A DNA stretch of 64,000 nucleotides, taken from Acidobacteriota bacterium (GTDB lineage Bacteria > Acidobacteriota > Blastocatellia > Pyrinomonadales > Pyrinomonadaceae). This document shows, in pieces, positions 1-9,063 of the stretch (within the stretch, counting starts at the first letter, position 1; each line of letters starts with the position of its first letter). A program made the position numbers and the translations under genes. Location of the stretch: positions 868,001-932,000 of the forward strand of contig JADJBB010000025.1 in the NCBI GenBank assembly GCA_016703965.1, in the 5' to 3' direction. The notes under the pieces are model-generated. The model was not told the DNA's origin, did not search any database, and saw nothing but the letters and a program-made list of their open reading frames with translations.

Positions 1-279
1 ATCAACAAGAGCGACCTCGAAGTCGATTCCCCCTACAACACCCGAACCAAAACCGGAATCCCACCCGGCCCGATCTCATCCGTCACCGAAAGCTCCATCA
101 AAGCCGCCCTAAATCCGTCGCCAAACGACTACATCTTTTACGTTCGAAATGTCGATCTAAATGATGGTTCACATTGGTTTTACAGTTCGGCTGCCGAGTT
201 TGAAAAAGGTAAGGCAAAGTACCAGCAATGGCTGGAAAAGGAGCGTCAGGAAAAACGGGAGCAAAACAGCAATCAATGA
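1..279 (+). CDS. mltG: Endolytic murein transglycosylase MltG (C-terminal 92 residues only)
   Basis: Open from the first base in frame 1 to a TGA at 277-279, so the gene starts outside the window. The translated end contains YNTRTKTGIPPGPI and then a segment NDYIFYVRN...GSHWFYS, which matches the conserved end of the MltG/YceG fold (usual form YNTY-GLPPGPI followed by YLYFV and a G-H-F motif). MltG cleaves nascent peptidoglycan strands in the periplasm and helps set glycan length. The stop overlaps the ATG of the next gene (ATGA at 276-279), so the two are probably cotranslated. The catalytic Glu lies upstream and cannot be checked. Confidence 0.85.
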   Translation: MNKSDLEVDSPYNTRTKTGIPPGPISSVTESSIKAALNPSPNDYIFYVRNVDLNDGSHWFYSSAAEFEKGKAKYQQWLEKERQEKREQNSNQ

Positions 280-1142
280 TAAAACTTCTCGCCCTCGACC
301 TCGACGGCACAACGTTAAATTCTAACGGAGAAATTCCCTACGCTAATCGGGCTGCGATACGTGCGGCTGAGGAACGCGGTGTGCTTGTCACGATCGCCAC
401 CGGGCGGCGATTTCGGGATGCGCGGCCGATCGCACTGGATCTTGCCTTGAATGCTCCGCTGATCTGCCACAACGGTGCTTTGATCAAATATGCAGATTCG
501 CAGGAGACGGTGGCGTGCGATCTGCTTTCGACCGAGACGAGCTATGAGATAGTGCGTGTCGGGAAGCAATTTGGCGGCGATGCTCTAGTTAGTACCGATC
601 CACACCAAAATGGAACGCTCCTTTACGACCGCATCTCAGACGATAATATTCCGCTCAAGAAATATCTCCGCTGGTCGGAAACACTCCACGGGGGCGAGGC
701 GGGCCGCGAGGGCGTGATGCACGTTCCGAGCCTTGAGGACATCCTCCACAAGCAAGAGATCGTTCATATCTCATTCTCAGGCAATTGTGCCCCGATGATC
801 GAGTTGGAAGAGACGCTTCGTGAGGAACTCGGCGATAACGTCACGCTGCTTGCAACCATCTATCCAACGCTCGACTTCACGCTGCTCGATATCTTGCCGC
901 CGGAAGCTTCGAAAGGACACGGCGTCGCCAAGCTTGCCGAACTACACGGATTAACTCACGAAAGCGTGATGACAATGGGCGACAATTTCAACGATCTCGA
1001 AATGCTCGAATACGCTGGAACAGCAGTCGTGATGGGAAATGCCGACGCTAAACTCCTCGACCGCGAGGATTTTTATTCGACGTTGTCGAATAACGAGAAT
1101 GGAGTCGCCGCAGCAATTGAACGTTTTATTTTGAACGTATGA
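276..1142 (+). CDS. Cof-type HAD-IIB family phosphatase
   Basis: 288 aa. The open frame reaches back into mltG, but the ATG at 276 fits best because it overlaps the mltG stop and puts the HAD motif I at the N-terminus (LLALDLDGTTL, nucleophile Asp of DxDGT). Motif II threonine is in TIATGRR and motif IV is GDNFNDLEMLEYAG near the C-terminus, with the motif III lysine in EASKGHGV. This order and the roughly 290-aa length are typical of the Cof/YbjI group, cytosolic phosphatases acting on sugar phosphates, nucleotides or flavin precursors. The substrate cannot be told from sequence. Confidence 0.88.
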   Translation: MIKLLALDLDGTTLNSNGEIPYANRAAIRAAEERGVLVTIATGRRFRDARPIALDLALNAPLICHNGALIKYADSQETVACDLLSTETSYEIVRVGKQFGGDALVSTDPHQNGTLLYDRISDDNIPLKKYLRWSETLHGGEAGREGVMHVPSLEDILHKQEIVHISFSGNCAPMIELEETLREELGDNVTLLATIYPTLDFTLLDILPPEASKGHGVAKLAELHGLTHESVMTMGDNFNDLEMLEYAGTAVVMGNADAKLLDREDFYSTLSNNENGVAAAIERFILNV

Positions 1143-1283
1143 GAGAATCTACACATATCATCATTCAAATAGGCCGAGGCAATTGGATTGCTTTGCGGTG
1201 AAATTGTTAAAATATAAGCAAAGCGAGATCTACTCGATAATTCAGATAATTTAAATAAGTAGTTAGCTCCAGGAGATTTATAA

Positions 1284-1772
1284 GTGGCAAATAGAATTGC
1301 AGTTTTAGAAACCAGTAAAGGTACGATCAAATTCGAACTTCTAGAAGACGACGCACCGAAAACGACCGAGAATTTCCGTCTTTTGGCGGATAAGAATTAT
1401 TACGACGGCGTCATATTTCATCGTGTGATCCCAAATTTCATGATCCAGGGCGGCGATCCGCTTGGCGAAGGCTACGGCGGCGAATCGGCTTGGGGCGGTA
1501 AGTTCAACGATGAGATCGACCGCGGCTCGGCCCTTTATGCAGGTCCATACGAAAAAGGCACCGTGGCGATGGCAAATTCGGGCCCGAACACGAACGGCTC
1601 GCAGTTCTTCATCATGCACGTCGATTATCCCCTGCCCCCAAGCTATTCGAAATTCGGCAAGGTAGTCGAAGGACAGGATGTCGTCAACGAAATTGCGACC
1701 GTTGCCAGAAATCACAACGACAAGCCGCTCGAGCCGGTTGTGATGGAAAAGGTTTACATCGAGGAAGTTTAG
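1284..1772 (+). CDS. Cyclophilin-type peptidyl-prolyl cis-trans isomerase, cytoplasmic
   Basis: 162 aa with a GTG start at 1284, preceded by an AGGAGA ribosome site at 1271-1276. No signal peptide, so probably cytosolic. Cyclophilin signatures are plain: VIFHRVIPNFMIQGGDP, then MANSGPNTNGSQFFIMH and the SKFGKVVEG segment. It catalyses cis-trans isomerisation of X-Pro bonds. A second, exported cyclophilin lies 0.5 kb downstream (2253-2894), with dtd between them, so the cell makes a cytosolic and an envelope form from one neighbourhood. A REP-like element separates this gene from dtd. Confidence 0.93.
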   Translation: MANRIAVLETSKGTIKFELLEDDAPKTTENFRLLADKNYYDGVIFHRVIPNFMIQGGDPLGEGYGGESAWGGKFNDEIDRGSALYAGPYEKGTVAMANSGPNTNGSQFFIMHVDYPLPPSYSKFGKVVEGQDVVNEIATVARNHNDKPLEPVVMEKVYIEEV

Positions 1773-1802
1773 TCCGCCCTCACTAACGTGCGGGATCCTG
1801 CA
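1773..1802 (-). repeat. REP-like palindromic unit (single copy)
   Basis: Read on the minus strand, this 30-nt stretch matches 22 of 30 positions of the REP-like arm at 38667-38698, including the blocks CCCGC, CGT and AGGGCG. It fills almost the whole gap between the PPIase stop and dtd. It is too short to code and has no T-tract, so it is more likely an interspersed palindromic repeat than a terminator. Confidence 0.5.
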
Positions 1803-1807
1803 AGATA

Positions 1808-2251
1808 ATGAGAGCTGTCGTTCAACGCGTATCCCGGTCAAAGGTAACCGTTGGCGGCGAACTAATCGGCGAGATCGGTCGCGGCGTTCTGGTTCTGCTG
1901 GGCGTTACTAATGGTGACGATAACAAGGACGCGGAATTCCTGATCGATAAGATCGTTAATCTTCGGATCTTTGACGATTCTGAGGGTAAGATGAATCTTT
2001 CTCTCGTGGATGTCGGCGGCGAAATGCTCGTGGTTTCGCAGTTTACGCTTTACGCCGACACGCGACGCGGGCGTCGCCCCTCATTTATGGAAGCCGCAGG
2101 CGGCGAAGACGCTTTGCGATGGTATAAGTACTTTATCGTGAAAGCTCGGGAATCGGTCAAAATCGTCGCTCATGGAGCCTTTGGCGAAATGATGGATGTC
2201 GAACTCGTCAACGACGGGCCGGTAACGATAATCTTAGAAAGTAAAAAATGA
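1808..2251 (+). CDS. dtd: D-aminoacyl-tRNA deacylase
   Basis: 147 aa, the family's usual length. It starts MRAVVQRVSRSKV and carries the two diagnostic motifs of the Dtd active site, SQFTLYA and NDGPVTIILE (the GPxT motif at the C-terminus). Dtd hydrolyses D-amino acids, and glycine mischarged on tRNA-Ala, from tRNA and so protects translation in the cytosol. The stop (2249-2251) is one base before the ATG of the following exported cyclophilin at 2253, so the two are very likely cotranscribed. Confidence 0.95.
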   Translation: MRAVVQRVSRSKVTVGGELIGEIGRGVLVLLGVTNGDDNKDAEFLIDKIVNLRIFDDSEGKMNLSLVDVGGEMLVVSQFTLYADTRRGRRPSFMEAAGGEDALRWYKYFIVKARESVKIVAHGAFGEMMDVELVNDGPVTIILESKK

Positions 2252-2252
2252 T

Positions 2253-2894
2253 ATGAAGAGAATAACGTTTTTATTGCTTCTTTTAAGCCTCGTGCTCGGC
2301 GCTTCATGCAGCGGCGGGGGAACTAAAACAGCAAACACGAAACCGGCGGCCAATGCCGAAGTAAAAAAAGGAGTGGCTCCGATAGCGGATCCCGAGATAG
2401 CCGTTATTGAAATGGAGAACAGCTCGGCGTACGGTACGATAAAACTTGAGTTGTATTCAAATATCGCTCCGCTGCAAGTAGCCCGATTCAAGGAACTCGC
2501 GAAAGAAGGCTATTATAACGGGATCGCATTCCACCGCATTAACCAGAGTGTGATCCAGGCCGGCGATGCGAACACAAAAGAAGGCGGGCCAAAAACCACC
2601 GGCAAGGAAGGCGATTCCGGAAAGCCGAACGTCCCGGCCGAGTTTTCGGACATCCCTTATGACACCGGGATCCTCGGAGCGGCAAGATTCGGAAATGACG
2701 TCAATTCGGCGAACTCACAGTTCTTCATCATGCTAAAGCGTGAGGCGGCTTTCGATAACAAATATACTGTTTATGGTAAAGTTATCGAGGGCATGAACAA
2801 CGTTCGTACCATCGCCCAGGCTCCAAAAGCCGAAGGTACCGAACGCCCGGTCGATCCGATCCGCATTAAGCAGATCACGATCGTTCCGCGTTAG
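2253..2894 (+). CDS. Exported lipoprotein cyclophilin-type peptidyl-prolyl isomerase
   Basis: 213 aa. A lipoprotein signal peptide is visible: MKRITFLLLLLSLVLGASC, with the lipobox LGASC giving Cys19, followed by a Gly/Ala/Lys linker. The cyclophilin domain follows from about residue 50: GIAFHRINQSVIQAGD, NSANSQFFIMLKRE and YTVYGKVIEGM. It should act as a foldase anchored to an envelope membrane. The active-site Arg of FHRI is kept. It lies one base after dtd and 13 bases before tRNA-Arg. Confidence 0.9.
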   Translation: MKRITFLLLLLSLVLGASCSGGGTKTANTKPAANAEVKKGVAPIADPEIAVIEMENSSAYGTIKLELYSNIAPLQVARFKELAKEGYYNGIAFHRINQSVIQAGDANTKEGGPKTTGKEGDSGKPNVPAEFSDIPYDTGILGAARFGNDVNSANSQFFIMLKREAAFDNKYTVYGKVIEGMNNVRTIAQAPKAEGTERPVDPIRIKQITIVPR

Positions 2895-2907
2895 GATGAT
2901 CATTTAC

Positions 2908-2983
2908 GCTCGCGTAGCTCAGTGGATAGAGTGCTTCCCTCCGAAGGAAGAAGTCGCAGGTTCAAATCCCGCCGCGAGTACCA
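2908..2983 (+). tRNA. tRNA-Arg, anticodon CCG
   Basis: Full cloverleaf by eye: acceptor stem 2908-2914 with 2973-2979 (G-U at the outer pair), D-stem GCTC/GAGT, anticodon stem CTTCC/GGAAG with loop CTCCGAA (anticodon CCG at 2941-2943, reads CGG), T-loop TTCAAAT and an encoded CCA at 2981-2983. The T-stem GCAGG/CCCGC holds one A-C mismatch in its middle pair. A strong terminator follows at 3000-3025. Confidence 0.93.
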
Positions 2984-2999
2984 AATTTATGATGAGAAC

Positions 3000-3025
3000 A
3001 GGCACCGCGTTGGTGCCTTTTTTTT
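3000..3025 (+). terminator. Rho-independent terminator of tRNA-Arg
   Basis: Stem GGCACC/GGTGCC (3001-3006 with 3012-3017; an A-T pair extends it) with a 5-nt loop, followed by eight T residues at 3018-3025. It lies 17 nt after the tRNA CCA end, in the right place to end that transcript. Confidence 0.9.
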
Positions 3026-3263
3026 ATATGTTTTTGGTTGGATCAATCATTTGCTCGATGGGTGCCAGTTTCAGGCACTAATGGCTACGGCAGATCGCGG
3101 TTCCCAACGGCCCGCTTAAGTGATAGCTACAAGGGGGACCGGCGGATTCAGATACTTCTAAACATTGGGAGTTCTCAAACGAGGAGCCGCGGCCCTTTCA
3201 ATCGCGTTAATCTGTACGGCTGCTTGCTGCACTTGCTAACTAAACAATCTCGGCAAGAGGCGA
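3026..3263. other. Intergenic stretch without a gene
   Basis: About 240 nt between two terminators. The short open frames here overlap the tRNA or lack ribosome sites and show no family signature. A segment near 3110-3140 has a GCCCGC block followed 20 nt later by AAGGGG, faintly like the REP-like units elsewhere in the window, but the match is too weak to call. Confidence 0.5.
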
Positions 3264-3300
3264 AAAAAAGGTTCCCCAGCGATCTGAGGAACCTTTTCTT
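3264..3300 (-). terminator. Bidirectional rho-independent terminator
   Basis: Stem AAAGGTTCC/GGAACCTTT around a loop of about 12 nt. On the minus strand it is followed by a run of seven T, 33 nt past the stop of the C25 peptidase gene, so it should end that transcript. On the plus strand the following TTTTCTTATTTT could also support termination. Confidence 0.85.
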
Positions 3301-3332
3301 ATTTTGAGTAGAGCTTTTTACGACTTATCACT

Positions 3333-5915
3333 TTAAGGTACCTTCATTGCCGGATCACCAAGCAATACCCATGAGAGCCTAACGTCAGCGCCGGCTTCGA
3401 TCGCGGTCTTGGCGTCCTTCACAAGGTCTCCCATTCGTTCGATATTTCCGGTCGACATCTGATTGAAGAAGCGAAGAGCCATTATCAACTGGATGTCAGG
3501 CGTTGTTTCCGACGTTGACGCCCATGCGGCTGCCGCTCCTCCGGTGGTGGAGAACAGCAGTGTTTCTGAGAGAGAGTCACCATTCGGACGCAGAAAATAG
3601 CCGTTCAAGCAGGTCAACATGATGTAAAGGCTCGGGTTATCGATGTTAGTTAGCTGCGGAACAGTGTTGTTATTGAAGAAACTACTGTTCGCCCACAAAC
3701 CGGCCGATCCGTGGCCTGAGTAGTTGATAAGGAACTTTCCTTCATTCATCCGGCCAGTTAGATTACTTTGGGCATTGACTTCCCCGGCGCTTACCATTGA
3801 AACAGGGGTTCCTGCCGGCAGTGTCTGACTTAGCTGCTGACTCATTGCCTCAAAATCAAATCCTAGCGGGACATCGTGTGCGAACAAGACACCGCGGCTG
3901 AACGATTGCTGCGCAGCCTCGTATTTGACCGTTTTGTTAAAGACCGTCGTGATCTGATTCGCTGTTCGCGCCGGGATCCGGCCGATAGCGATGTCAGATA
4001 ACCCATCGTCATCAAAATCCCCAAGGGCTTCATCACTAACGCTTTCCTCAAGGATTAAGGTGACAGGCTGCGAAGGTATCAGGTCAAAGTAGCCAAAGCC
4101 CTCGTAATTGCGCGGATCGTAAGTCGAGTCACCAAGAAACAGCACATATCGAGGAGGCGTCGTCCATTCAGAGCTCGTATGGTTCAGGAACGCCTTGACG
4201 GCCTCGTGACCTGAGCGACCGTAGTTGAACTCATCATAAATATCAGCAACATCGATCACTTTGACCGTAAACCGGCCGCCATTTCCGGAACGGCGGTAAT
4301 CGGCCCAGGTTTGGGCAGCGGTCAGGAATACCGGACTTGAATGGCTGATTATCAGCATGTCGGCTTCATTACCTGTACCTGAAAGCGTCGAGGGAAGATT
4401 CTCATACACCGCTGATGCCTGTAAGAGGGCCGAATTTTCGATGGCATAACCAACCATCATTCGCCCTGAGGGAATCTTTGCAATGTATTCGGAACCACTG
4501 GGAGCAAGCGTTACGTTCGAGATCAAAACAGGATTTCCATCAAACGTCATGTCAAAGACGCGCACATTCGAAGTAGTAAACCCTGAGATATCAACTTTCT
4601 TCGAACCTGGCGTCGAGAAGGATATTTTGTTTTGATCTGCAACGTATTTTCTTGCGTACTTTACAGAAATGTTGTCAAACAAATTGAAATCTGATGCAAG
4701 GTGCGCCGTTAACTCCAGTTCGTTTGTCCCCTCAAGCAGCTGTGAAGTCGGAACCGTAAACGTGCCCGAATAAAAGACCTGCCCGAACTGCGTGATCAAT
4801 GGAAGCTCGAATCCATTAAGCTTAGGGCGTATCTGGTGCGAATTATTCGAGAAACCATAAGCGTTTATCTTGATCTGAGCATTTGGAACCGAAAAATCAA
4901 TGCCAGTAAGGTTAAAATTTATGCGTGCGGGGGTATCAGAAAAGAGTCTACCGAGAAAATTCTCCTCTTCACCATTGAAAAACTTATTGTAAAACTGCGT
5001 TCTCTCTTTCTTAAGAGCAATCACCGGATATTGCGTGGAAGCAGCCGCTCCCGGTATCTGACGGAGGACCTTGCTTCCGATACGCTTGCCCGCAACGGTA
5101 TCCGCGATCAGATAGTACACGCGGGTGTCCGTCTCAGCCGTATCCAGCCCCTTTCCGTAAAATTCGATATAGGCTGAGCCCGGTCCGACGATAATTGCCT
5201 GCTCGACGCCATTCATAAACAATCGCCACTTGGCTGAATCGCTGTTGACTGGAAAATTGGCACTTTGAAGCTCCGCCGAAGTCACCCGATAAAAGCCGTC
5301 CTTCTTGACAGCGATCTTTGCACCGGCCTTACTGGCGACCCATAGCTGATTCACCGGATCCGGTTCTTGCTCATATAGGCTTACCAGATCTTGAAGTTCT
5401 CCCGTAAGAGCTGATGTTCGTTGTTCAATGTTCGAGTTCGGTGAATTGATCGAATTAAGATAGGTCTGAGCGGAAGTTCCGGTTTCCGCTGCCAGATCTC
5501 TAACGGATTGTGCGGTAAACTCTTTACCGAACGACCGGTTTCCGCTTAGCGATAGGAATTCGATAACGTAATTATTTCCTGCCGCACCACTCGGATCGAA
5601 AACCTCATAGGTCTCACCATATGCCGGGCGGCTTCCAAACCGGCCGGCAGACCCCATAACTATCCTTTGATTTACGAGTTCTCTACCCTCCGGCGAAACG
5701 CGGTACACGTTGTAACCCGCAATGCTGTTTTCGATCTTCATTTGCCAGCGTACGAGTACGCCGGTCCCGTCAGTCAGGGCTCTCGTGCTTTCAAATTGGG
5801 ATCGGGACGACACCTTCGCACTGGTGCGCTCGTTTGAAGCCGTTTGGGCAAAAGCTGGCGAGATCGCCGCAAAAGCAAAGGTAAGCAGAAGCGCAACCGA
5901 TACGGTTTTCCTCAT
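3333..5915 (-). CDS. Secreted gingipain-like C25 family cysteine peptidase
   Basis: 860 aa from the ATG at 5915, chosen because a GGAGAAA ribosome site precedes it and it starts a clear signal peptide (MRKTVSVALLLTFAFAA... cleaved near SPAFA-Q). A longer frame upstream lacks these. The C-terminal half is a peptidase C25 domain: a GDSTYDPRN segment, the catalytic His in NYSGHG (about residue 735) and the catalytic Cys in IMLTCLNGYF (about residue 769). Known C25 members are secreted Arg/Lys-specific proteases. The protein ends soon after the catalytic domain (GDPAMKVP), with no obvious Por/type IX sorting domain, so export by Sec to periplasm or medium is inferred. The N-terminal ~350 residues are beta-rich. 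Confidence 0.85.
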   Translation of the reverse strand: MRKTVSVALLLTFAFAAISPAFAQTASNERTSAKVSSRSQFESTRALTDGTGVLVRWQMKIENSIAGYNVYRVSPEGRELVNQRIVMGSAGRFGSRPAYGETYEVFDPSGAAGNNYVIEFLSLSGNRSFGKEFTAQSVRDLAAETGTSAQTYLNSINSPNSNIEQRTSALTGELQDLVSLYEQEPDPVNQLWVASKAGAKIAVKKDGFYRVTSAELQSANFPVNSDSAKWRLFMNGVEQAIIVGPGSAYIEFYGKGLDTAETDTRVYYLIADTVAGKRIGSKVLRQIPGAAASTQYPVIALKKERTQFYNKFFNGEEENFLGRLFSDTPARINFNLTGIDFSVPNAQIKINAYGFSNNSHQIRPKLNGFELPLITQFGQVFYSGTFTVPTSQLLEGTNELELTAHLASDFNLFDNISVKYARKYVADQNKISFSTPGSKKVDISGFTTSNVRVFDMTFDGNPVLISNVTLAPSGSEYIAKIPSGRMMVGYAIENSALLQASAVYENLPSTLSGTGNEADMLIISHSSPVFLTAAQTWADYRRSGNGGRFTVKVIDVADIYDEFNYGRSGHEAVKAFLNHTSSEWTTPPRYVLFLGDSTYDPRNYEGFGYFDLIPSQPVTLILEESVSDEALGDFDDDGLSDIAIGRIPARTANQITTVFNKTVKYEAAQQSFSRGVLFAHDVPLGFDFEAMSQQLSQTLPAGTPVSMVSAGEVNAQSNLTGRMNEGKFLINYSGHGSAGLWANSSFFNNNTVPQLTNIDNPSLYIMLTCLNGYFLRPNGDSLSETLLFSTTGGAAAAWASTSETTPDIQLIMALRFFNQMSTGNIERMGDLVKDAKTAIEAGADVRLSWVLLGDPAMKVP

Positions 5916-6049
5916 AATATTTTCTCCAGAAAAAGCCGGAAGGGACGGCGCAAAAACATTCGATCTTCCTAAAAAGTGTAAATTTATCACCGTTTAACGA
6001 TGAATACAAGCAATTTTTACTTCACAACAAACCGCTTCACGTAAGCGCT

Positions 6050-8920
6050 CTAGCCAACCAACTGGCGTAGAACGTAGGGTAAAATGCCACCATTCTTGTA
6101 ATATTCGATCTCGATCGGCGTATCGATCCGAAGTGTCAACGTAACTTCCTCGGTCTCTCCGTTCGCACGGGTTATCCGCAGCGTGGCATCCTGCATCGGT
6201 TTAACCTCCGAACCCTCGATCCCGACCAGGTCAAAGGTCTCAGTTCCGTCGAGCCCGAGCGACTGGGCCGACTGTCCGTTCTTGAATTGAAGCGGCAGAA
6301 CCCCCATCCCGACTAGGTTTGAACGGTGAATTCGCTCGAAGGATTCCGTAACCACGGCCTTTACCCCCATTAAAGCGGTACCCTTTGCAGCCCAGTCTCG
6401 TGAACTGCCCGTTCCGTACTCCTTTCCCGCAAAGATCATTAGATGCGTGTTTTCCTGTTTATACTGCATCGCAACATCGTAGATAGATCCTTCGGCACCA
6501 TCGGGCTGATGCTTAGTAAAGCCGCCCTCGGTCGGCGAGACCATGGTGTTCTTGATCCTTACATTCGCGAATGTTCCTCTCAGCATCACGCGGTCATTGC
6601 CGCGACGCGAGCCATAAGAATTAAAGTCTTCTGGTGCAACGCCGAGTTCCTGCAAATATCGGCCAGCCGGCGAATTCGCTTTTATTGCTCCAGCCGGCGA
6701 GATGTGGTCCGTCGTAACGGAATCGCCAAAGATCGCCAGAGCTCTCGCTCCGCGAATATCCGAAAAAGCACCCGTCGCCATTGTGAAGTCCTCAAAAAAT
6801 GGCGGTTCCTGAATATAGGTAGAATCTGGATCCCACTCGTAGATCTGCCCAACGCTCGATTCAATGCTGTTCCAGAGTGGGTTTTGCTCGGCAAATTGGG
6901 TATATAGCCGTTTGTACATCTCCGGATCGAATGCGGCACTAAGCATTTCACGAACCTCGTCAAGCGACGCCCAAATATCCTTCAGAAATACGTCGTTACC
7001 ATCACGATCCTGGCCGATCGGGTGAAGATAGATATCCTTCACAACCGTTCCGGCCAACGCGTAAGCCACGACGAGCGGCGGAGACATTAAGAAATTAGCC
7101 TTAATATTCTGATGAACGCGAGCCTCGAAATTTCTGTTTCCTGAAAGTACGGATGCCGCGATTATATCGTTCTCAACGATCTGATCTTCGATCGACGGAT
7201 CGAGCGGCCCGGAATTTCCGATACACGTCGTACACCCGTATCCGACCAGATTAAAACCAACTTCGTTAAGATATGGCGTCAGGCCCGTACGATCAAGGTA
7301 CTCGGTCACAACGCGCGAGCCCGGGGCGAGCGACGTTTTTACATACGCCGGTACCTTCATTCCTTTTTCGACAGCCTTTTTCGCTACGATGCCGGCCGCG
7401 ATCATCACGGCTGGATTAGACGTGTTCGTACACGAAGTGATCGCTGCGATCAGGACGTCGCCACTGCCGATACTGGTCGAAACGGTTGGTGTTGTGGTTT
7501 CGTCAAATTCGACGCGATCAGGCGTCGGACGATTGTTGACCATCTCGATCTCTGTTTCAACATTGGTGTTGCCGACAGAAACTGTATCGTGATCCGCTTC
7601 CGGGATCGACTTTGAGCTCTGCTCGCCCCCGCCTTCGACCATTACGACAGTGTGCTCTCCCATGGAAACGCTAAAACGCCGTTCAAGATCCTCAGCTGCC
7701 TTTCCATAACCGCCATCTGCAACCGGTTTAGTAAAAAGCTCAAGGAAACGATCGTCAAGATTCGATAACTCGATCCGATCCTGCGGACGCTTTGGCCCAG
7801 CGACGGCCGGATTGACGGTTTCGAGGTTTAGATCAATGACGGTTGTATAGTCCACTTCGCCTTCTTTCGGAATGCCGAACATCTCCTGTGCTTTGTAATA
7901 TGCACGTATGGTCTCGATTTGTTCCCGCGAACGGCCGGTATTTGCAAAATATTCCAAAGTTTTTTCGTCAACGCCGAAAAAGCCCATGGTCGCACCGTAT
8001 TCCGGAGCCATGTTCGCGATCGTCGCACGGTCGGTCGCATTAAGAGCGGCCGCACCTTCGCCAAAAAATTCAACGAATTTGCCAACCACATTCGCCTTGC
8101 GGAGCATCTCCGTGATGCGGAGGACCAGGTCTGTCGCCGTCGATCCTTGTGACAGTTCGCCGGTCAGGTGAACACCGACGACGTCAGGCGTGAGGAAGTA
8201 AACCGGCTGTCCGAGCATTCCAGCCTCAGCCTCAATGCCGCCAACGCCCCAGCCGACGATGCCGAGACCGTTGATCATCGTTGTGTGCGAATCTGTTCCA
8301 ACGAGAGAATCCGGGAAATAGACATTTTCGCGTTCAAAAACGCCTTTTGCCAGATATTCCAGATTCACCTGATGCACGATACCGATACCTGGAGGCACGA
8401 CGCTGAATCCGTTAAATGCCTGAGTTCCCCATTTCAGAAAGCGATAGCGCTGGTCGTTTCGCTTAAACTCCATCGCCATATTCTGCTGGTACGCACTCTC
8501 GCTGCCGGCAAAATCAACTTGAACCGAATGATCGATGACCAGATCCACCGGAACAAGCGGCTCGATAACACCGGGGTCTTTACCCATTCTCTGCACCGCG
8601 GAACGCATCGCCGCCAGATCGACAAGCAGCGGAACGCCCGTAAAATCCTGCAATACAACACGGGCGACGACGAACGGGATCTCTTCCGAACGCTCTTCAT
8701 TTGCCTGCCACGCGGCAAGAGCTTTAACATTTGCCTCGCTTACCTTGCGGCCGCCATCGAAATTGCGAAGAACGGATTCCAAAACAATGCGTATCGAGAT
8801 CGGCAATCGCGAAATGGTACCGAGACCGTGTTTTTCAAGTTCCGGTAAGGAATAATAAACGCCTTCACTGCCGCTGCCAGTAACAAAGGTTTTTCGAGTA
8901 TTAAAGAGATTGTGCGTCAT
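6050..8920 (-). CDS. acnA: Aconitate hydratase A
   Basis: 956 aa, a little longer than the usual ~890-900. It converts citrate to isocitrate in the TCA cycle using a 4Fe-4S cluster. The three cluster cysteines are visible in ITSCTNTSNP and GYGCTTCIGNSGPL; the substrate-binding AIFGDSVTTDHISPAG and YGTGSSRDWAAKG of the swivel domain are intact. An extra segment around residues 400-480 rich in Glu, Thr and Val accounts for much of the additional length. ATG at 8920. A short palindrome lies 24 nt upstream of the start (8944-8960). Confidence 0.97.
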   Translation of the reverse strand: MTHNLFNTRKTFVTGSGSEGVYYSLPELEKHGLGTISRLPISIRIVLESVLRNFDGGRKVSEANVKALAAWQANEERSEEIPFVVARVVLQDFTGVPLLVDLAAMRSAVQRMGKDPGVIEPLVPVDLVIDHSVQVDFAGSESAYQQNMAMEFKRNDQRYRFLKWGTQAFNGFSVVPPGIGIVHQVNLEYLAKGVFERENVYFPDSLVGTDSHTTMINGLGIVGWGVGGIEAEAGMLGQPVYFLTPDVVGVHLTGELSQGSTATDLVLRITEMLRKANVVGKFVEFFGEGAAALNATDRATIANMAPEYGATMGFFGVDEKTLEYFANTGRSREQIETIRAYYKAQEMFGIPKEGEVDYTTVIDLNLETVNPAVAGPKRPQDRIELSNLDDRFLELFTKPVADGGYGKAAEDLERRFSVSMGEHTVVMVEGGGEQSSKSIPEADHDTVSVGNTNVETEIEMVNNRPTPDRVEFDETTTPTVSTSIGSGDVLIAAITSCTNTSNPAVMIAAGIVAKKAVEKGMKVPAYVKTSLAPGSRVVTEYLDRTGLTPYLNEVGFNLVGYGCTTCIGNSGPLDPSIEDQIVENDIIAASVLSGNRNFEARVHQNIKANFLMSPPLVVAYALAGTVVKDIYLHPIGQDRDGNDVFLKDIWASLDEVREMLSAAFDPEMYKRLYTQFAEQNPLWNSIESSVGQIYEWDPDSTYIQEPPFFEDFTMATGAFSDIRGARALAIFGDSVTTDHISPAGAIKANSPAGRYLQELGVAPEDFNSYGSRRGNDRVMLRGTFANVRIKNTMVSPTEGGFTKHQPDGAEGSIYDVAMQYKQENTHLMIFAGKEYGTGSSRDWAAKGTALMGVKAVVTESFERIHRSNLVGMGVLPLQFKNGQSAQSLGLDGTETFDLVGIEGSEVKPMQDATLRITRANGETEEVTLTLRIDTPIEIEYYKNGGILPYVLRQLVG

Positions 8921-8943
8921 ATTGGTTGTTGATGAATTAAAGC

Positions 8944-8960
8944 CTAAACGTCTAGTTTAG
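8944..8960 (-). promoter_or_regulatory. Palindrome in the acnA 5' region (possible operator)
   Basis: CTAAAC/GTTTAG arms around a 5-nt centre, 24 nt upstream of the acnA ATG. The position fits a repressor site or a small hairpin in the leader. No regulator can be named from this sequence. Confidence 0.3.
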
Positions 8961-9017
8961 AAAGCCTTGGGGACAAGGTCAAGGAACGCGTTGGATCGCA
9001 ACCGCCAGACTGCTGAC

Positions 9018-9047
9018 TTGCTTCGGATCGAATTGATGAATTATACT
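9018..9047 (+). promoter_or_regulatory. Candidate sigma70-type promoter for tRNA-Glu
   Basis: TTGCTT at 9018-9023, an 18-nt spacer and TATACT at 9042-9047, which would start transcription about 10 nt before the mature tRNA 5' end at 9064. The -10 is good; the -35 is weak. Confidence 0.4.
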
Positions 9048-9063
9048 TTCGATTCGTCTTCGT

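Noticed and set aside
2896..3307. Short open frames across tRNA-Arg and its terminator
   Set aside because: They run through the tRNA and a strong terminator and have no ribosome sites.
8168..8848. 226-aa plus-strand open frame opposite acnA
   Set aside because: Lies antisense to an intact, strongly conserved aconitase; a shadow of its codon pattern.
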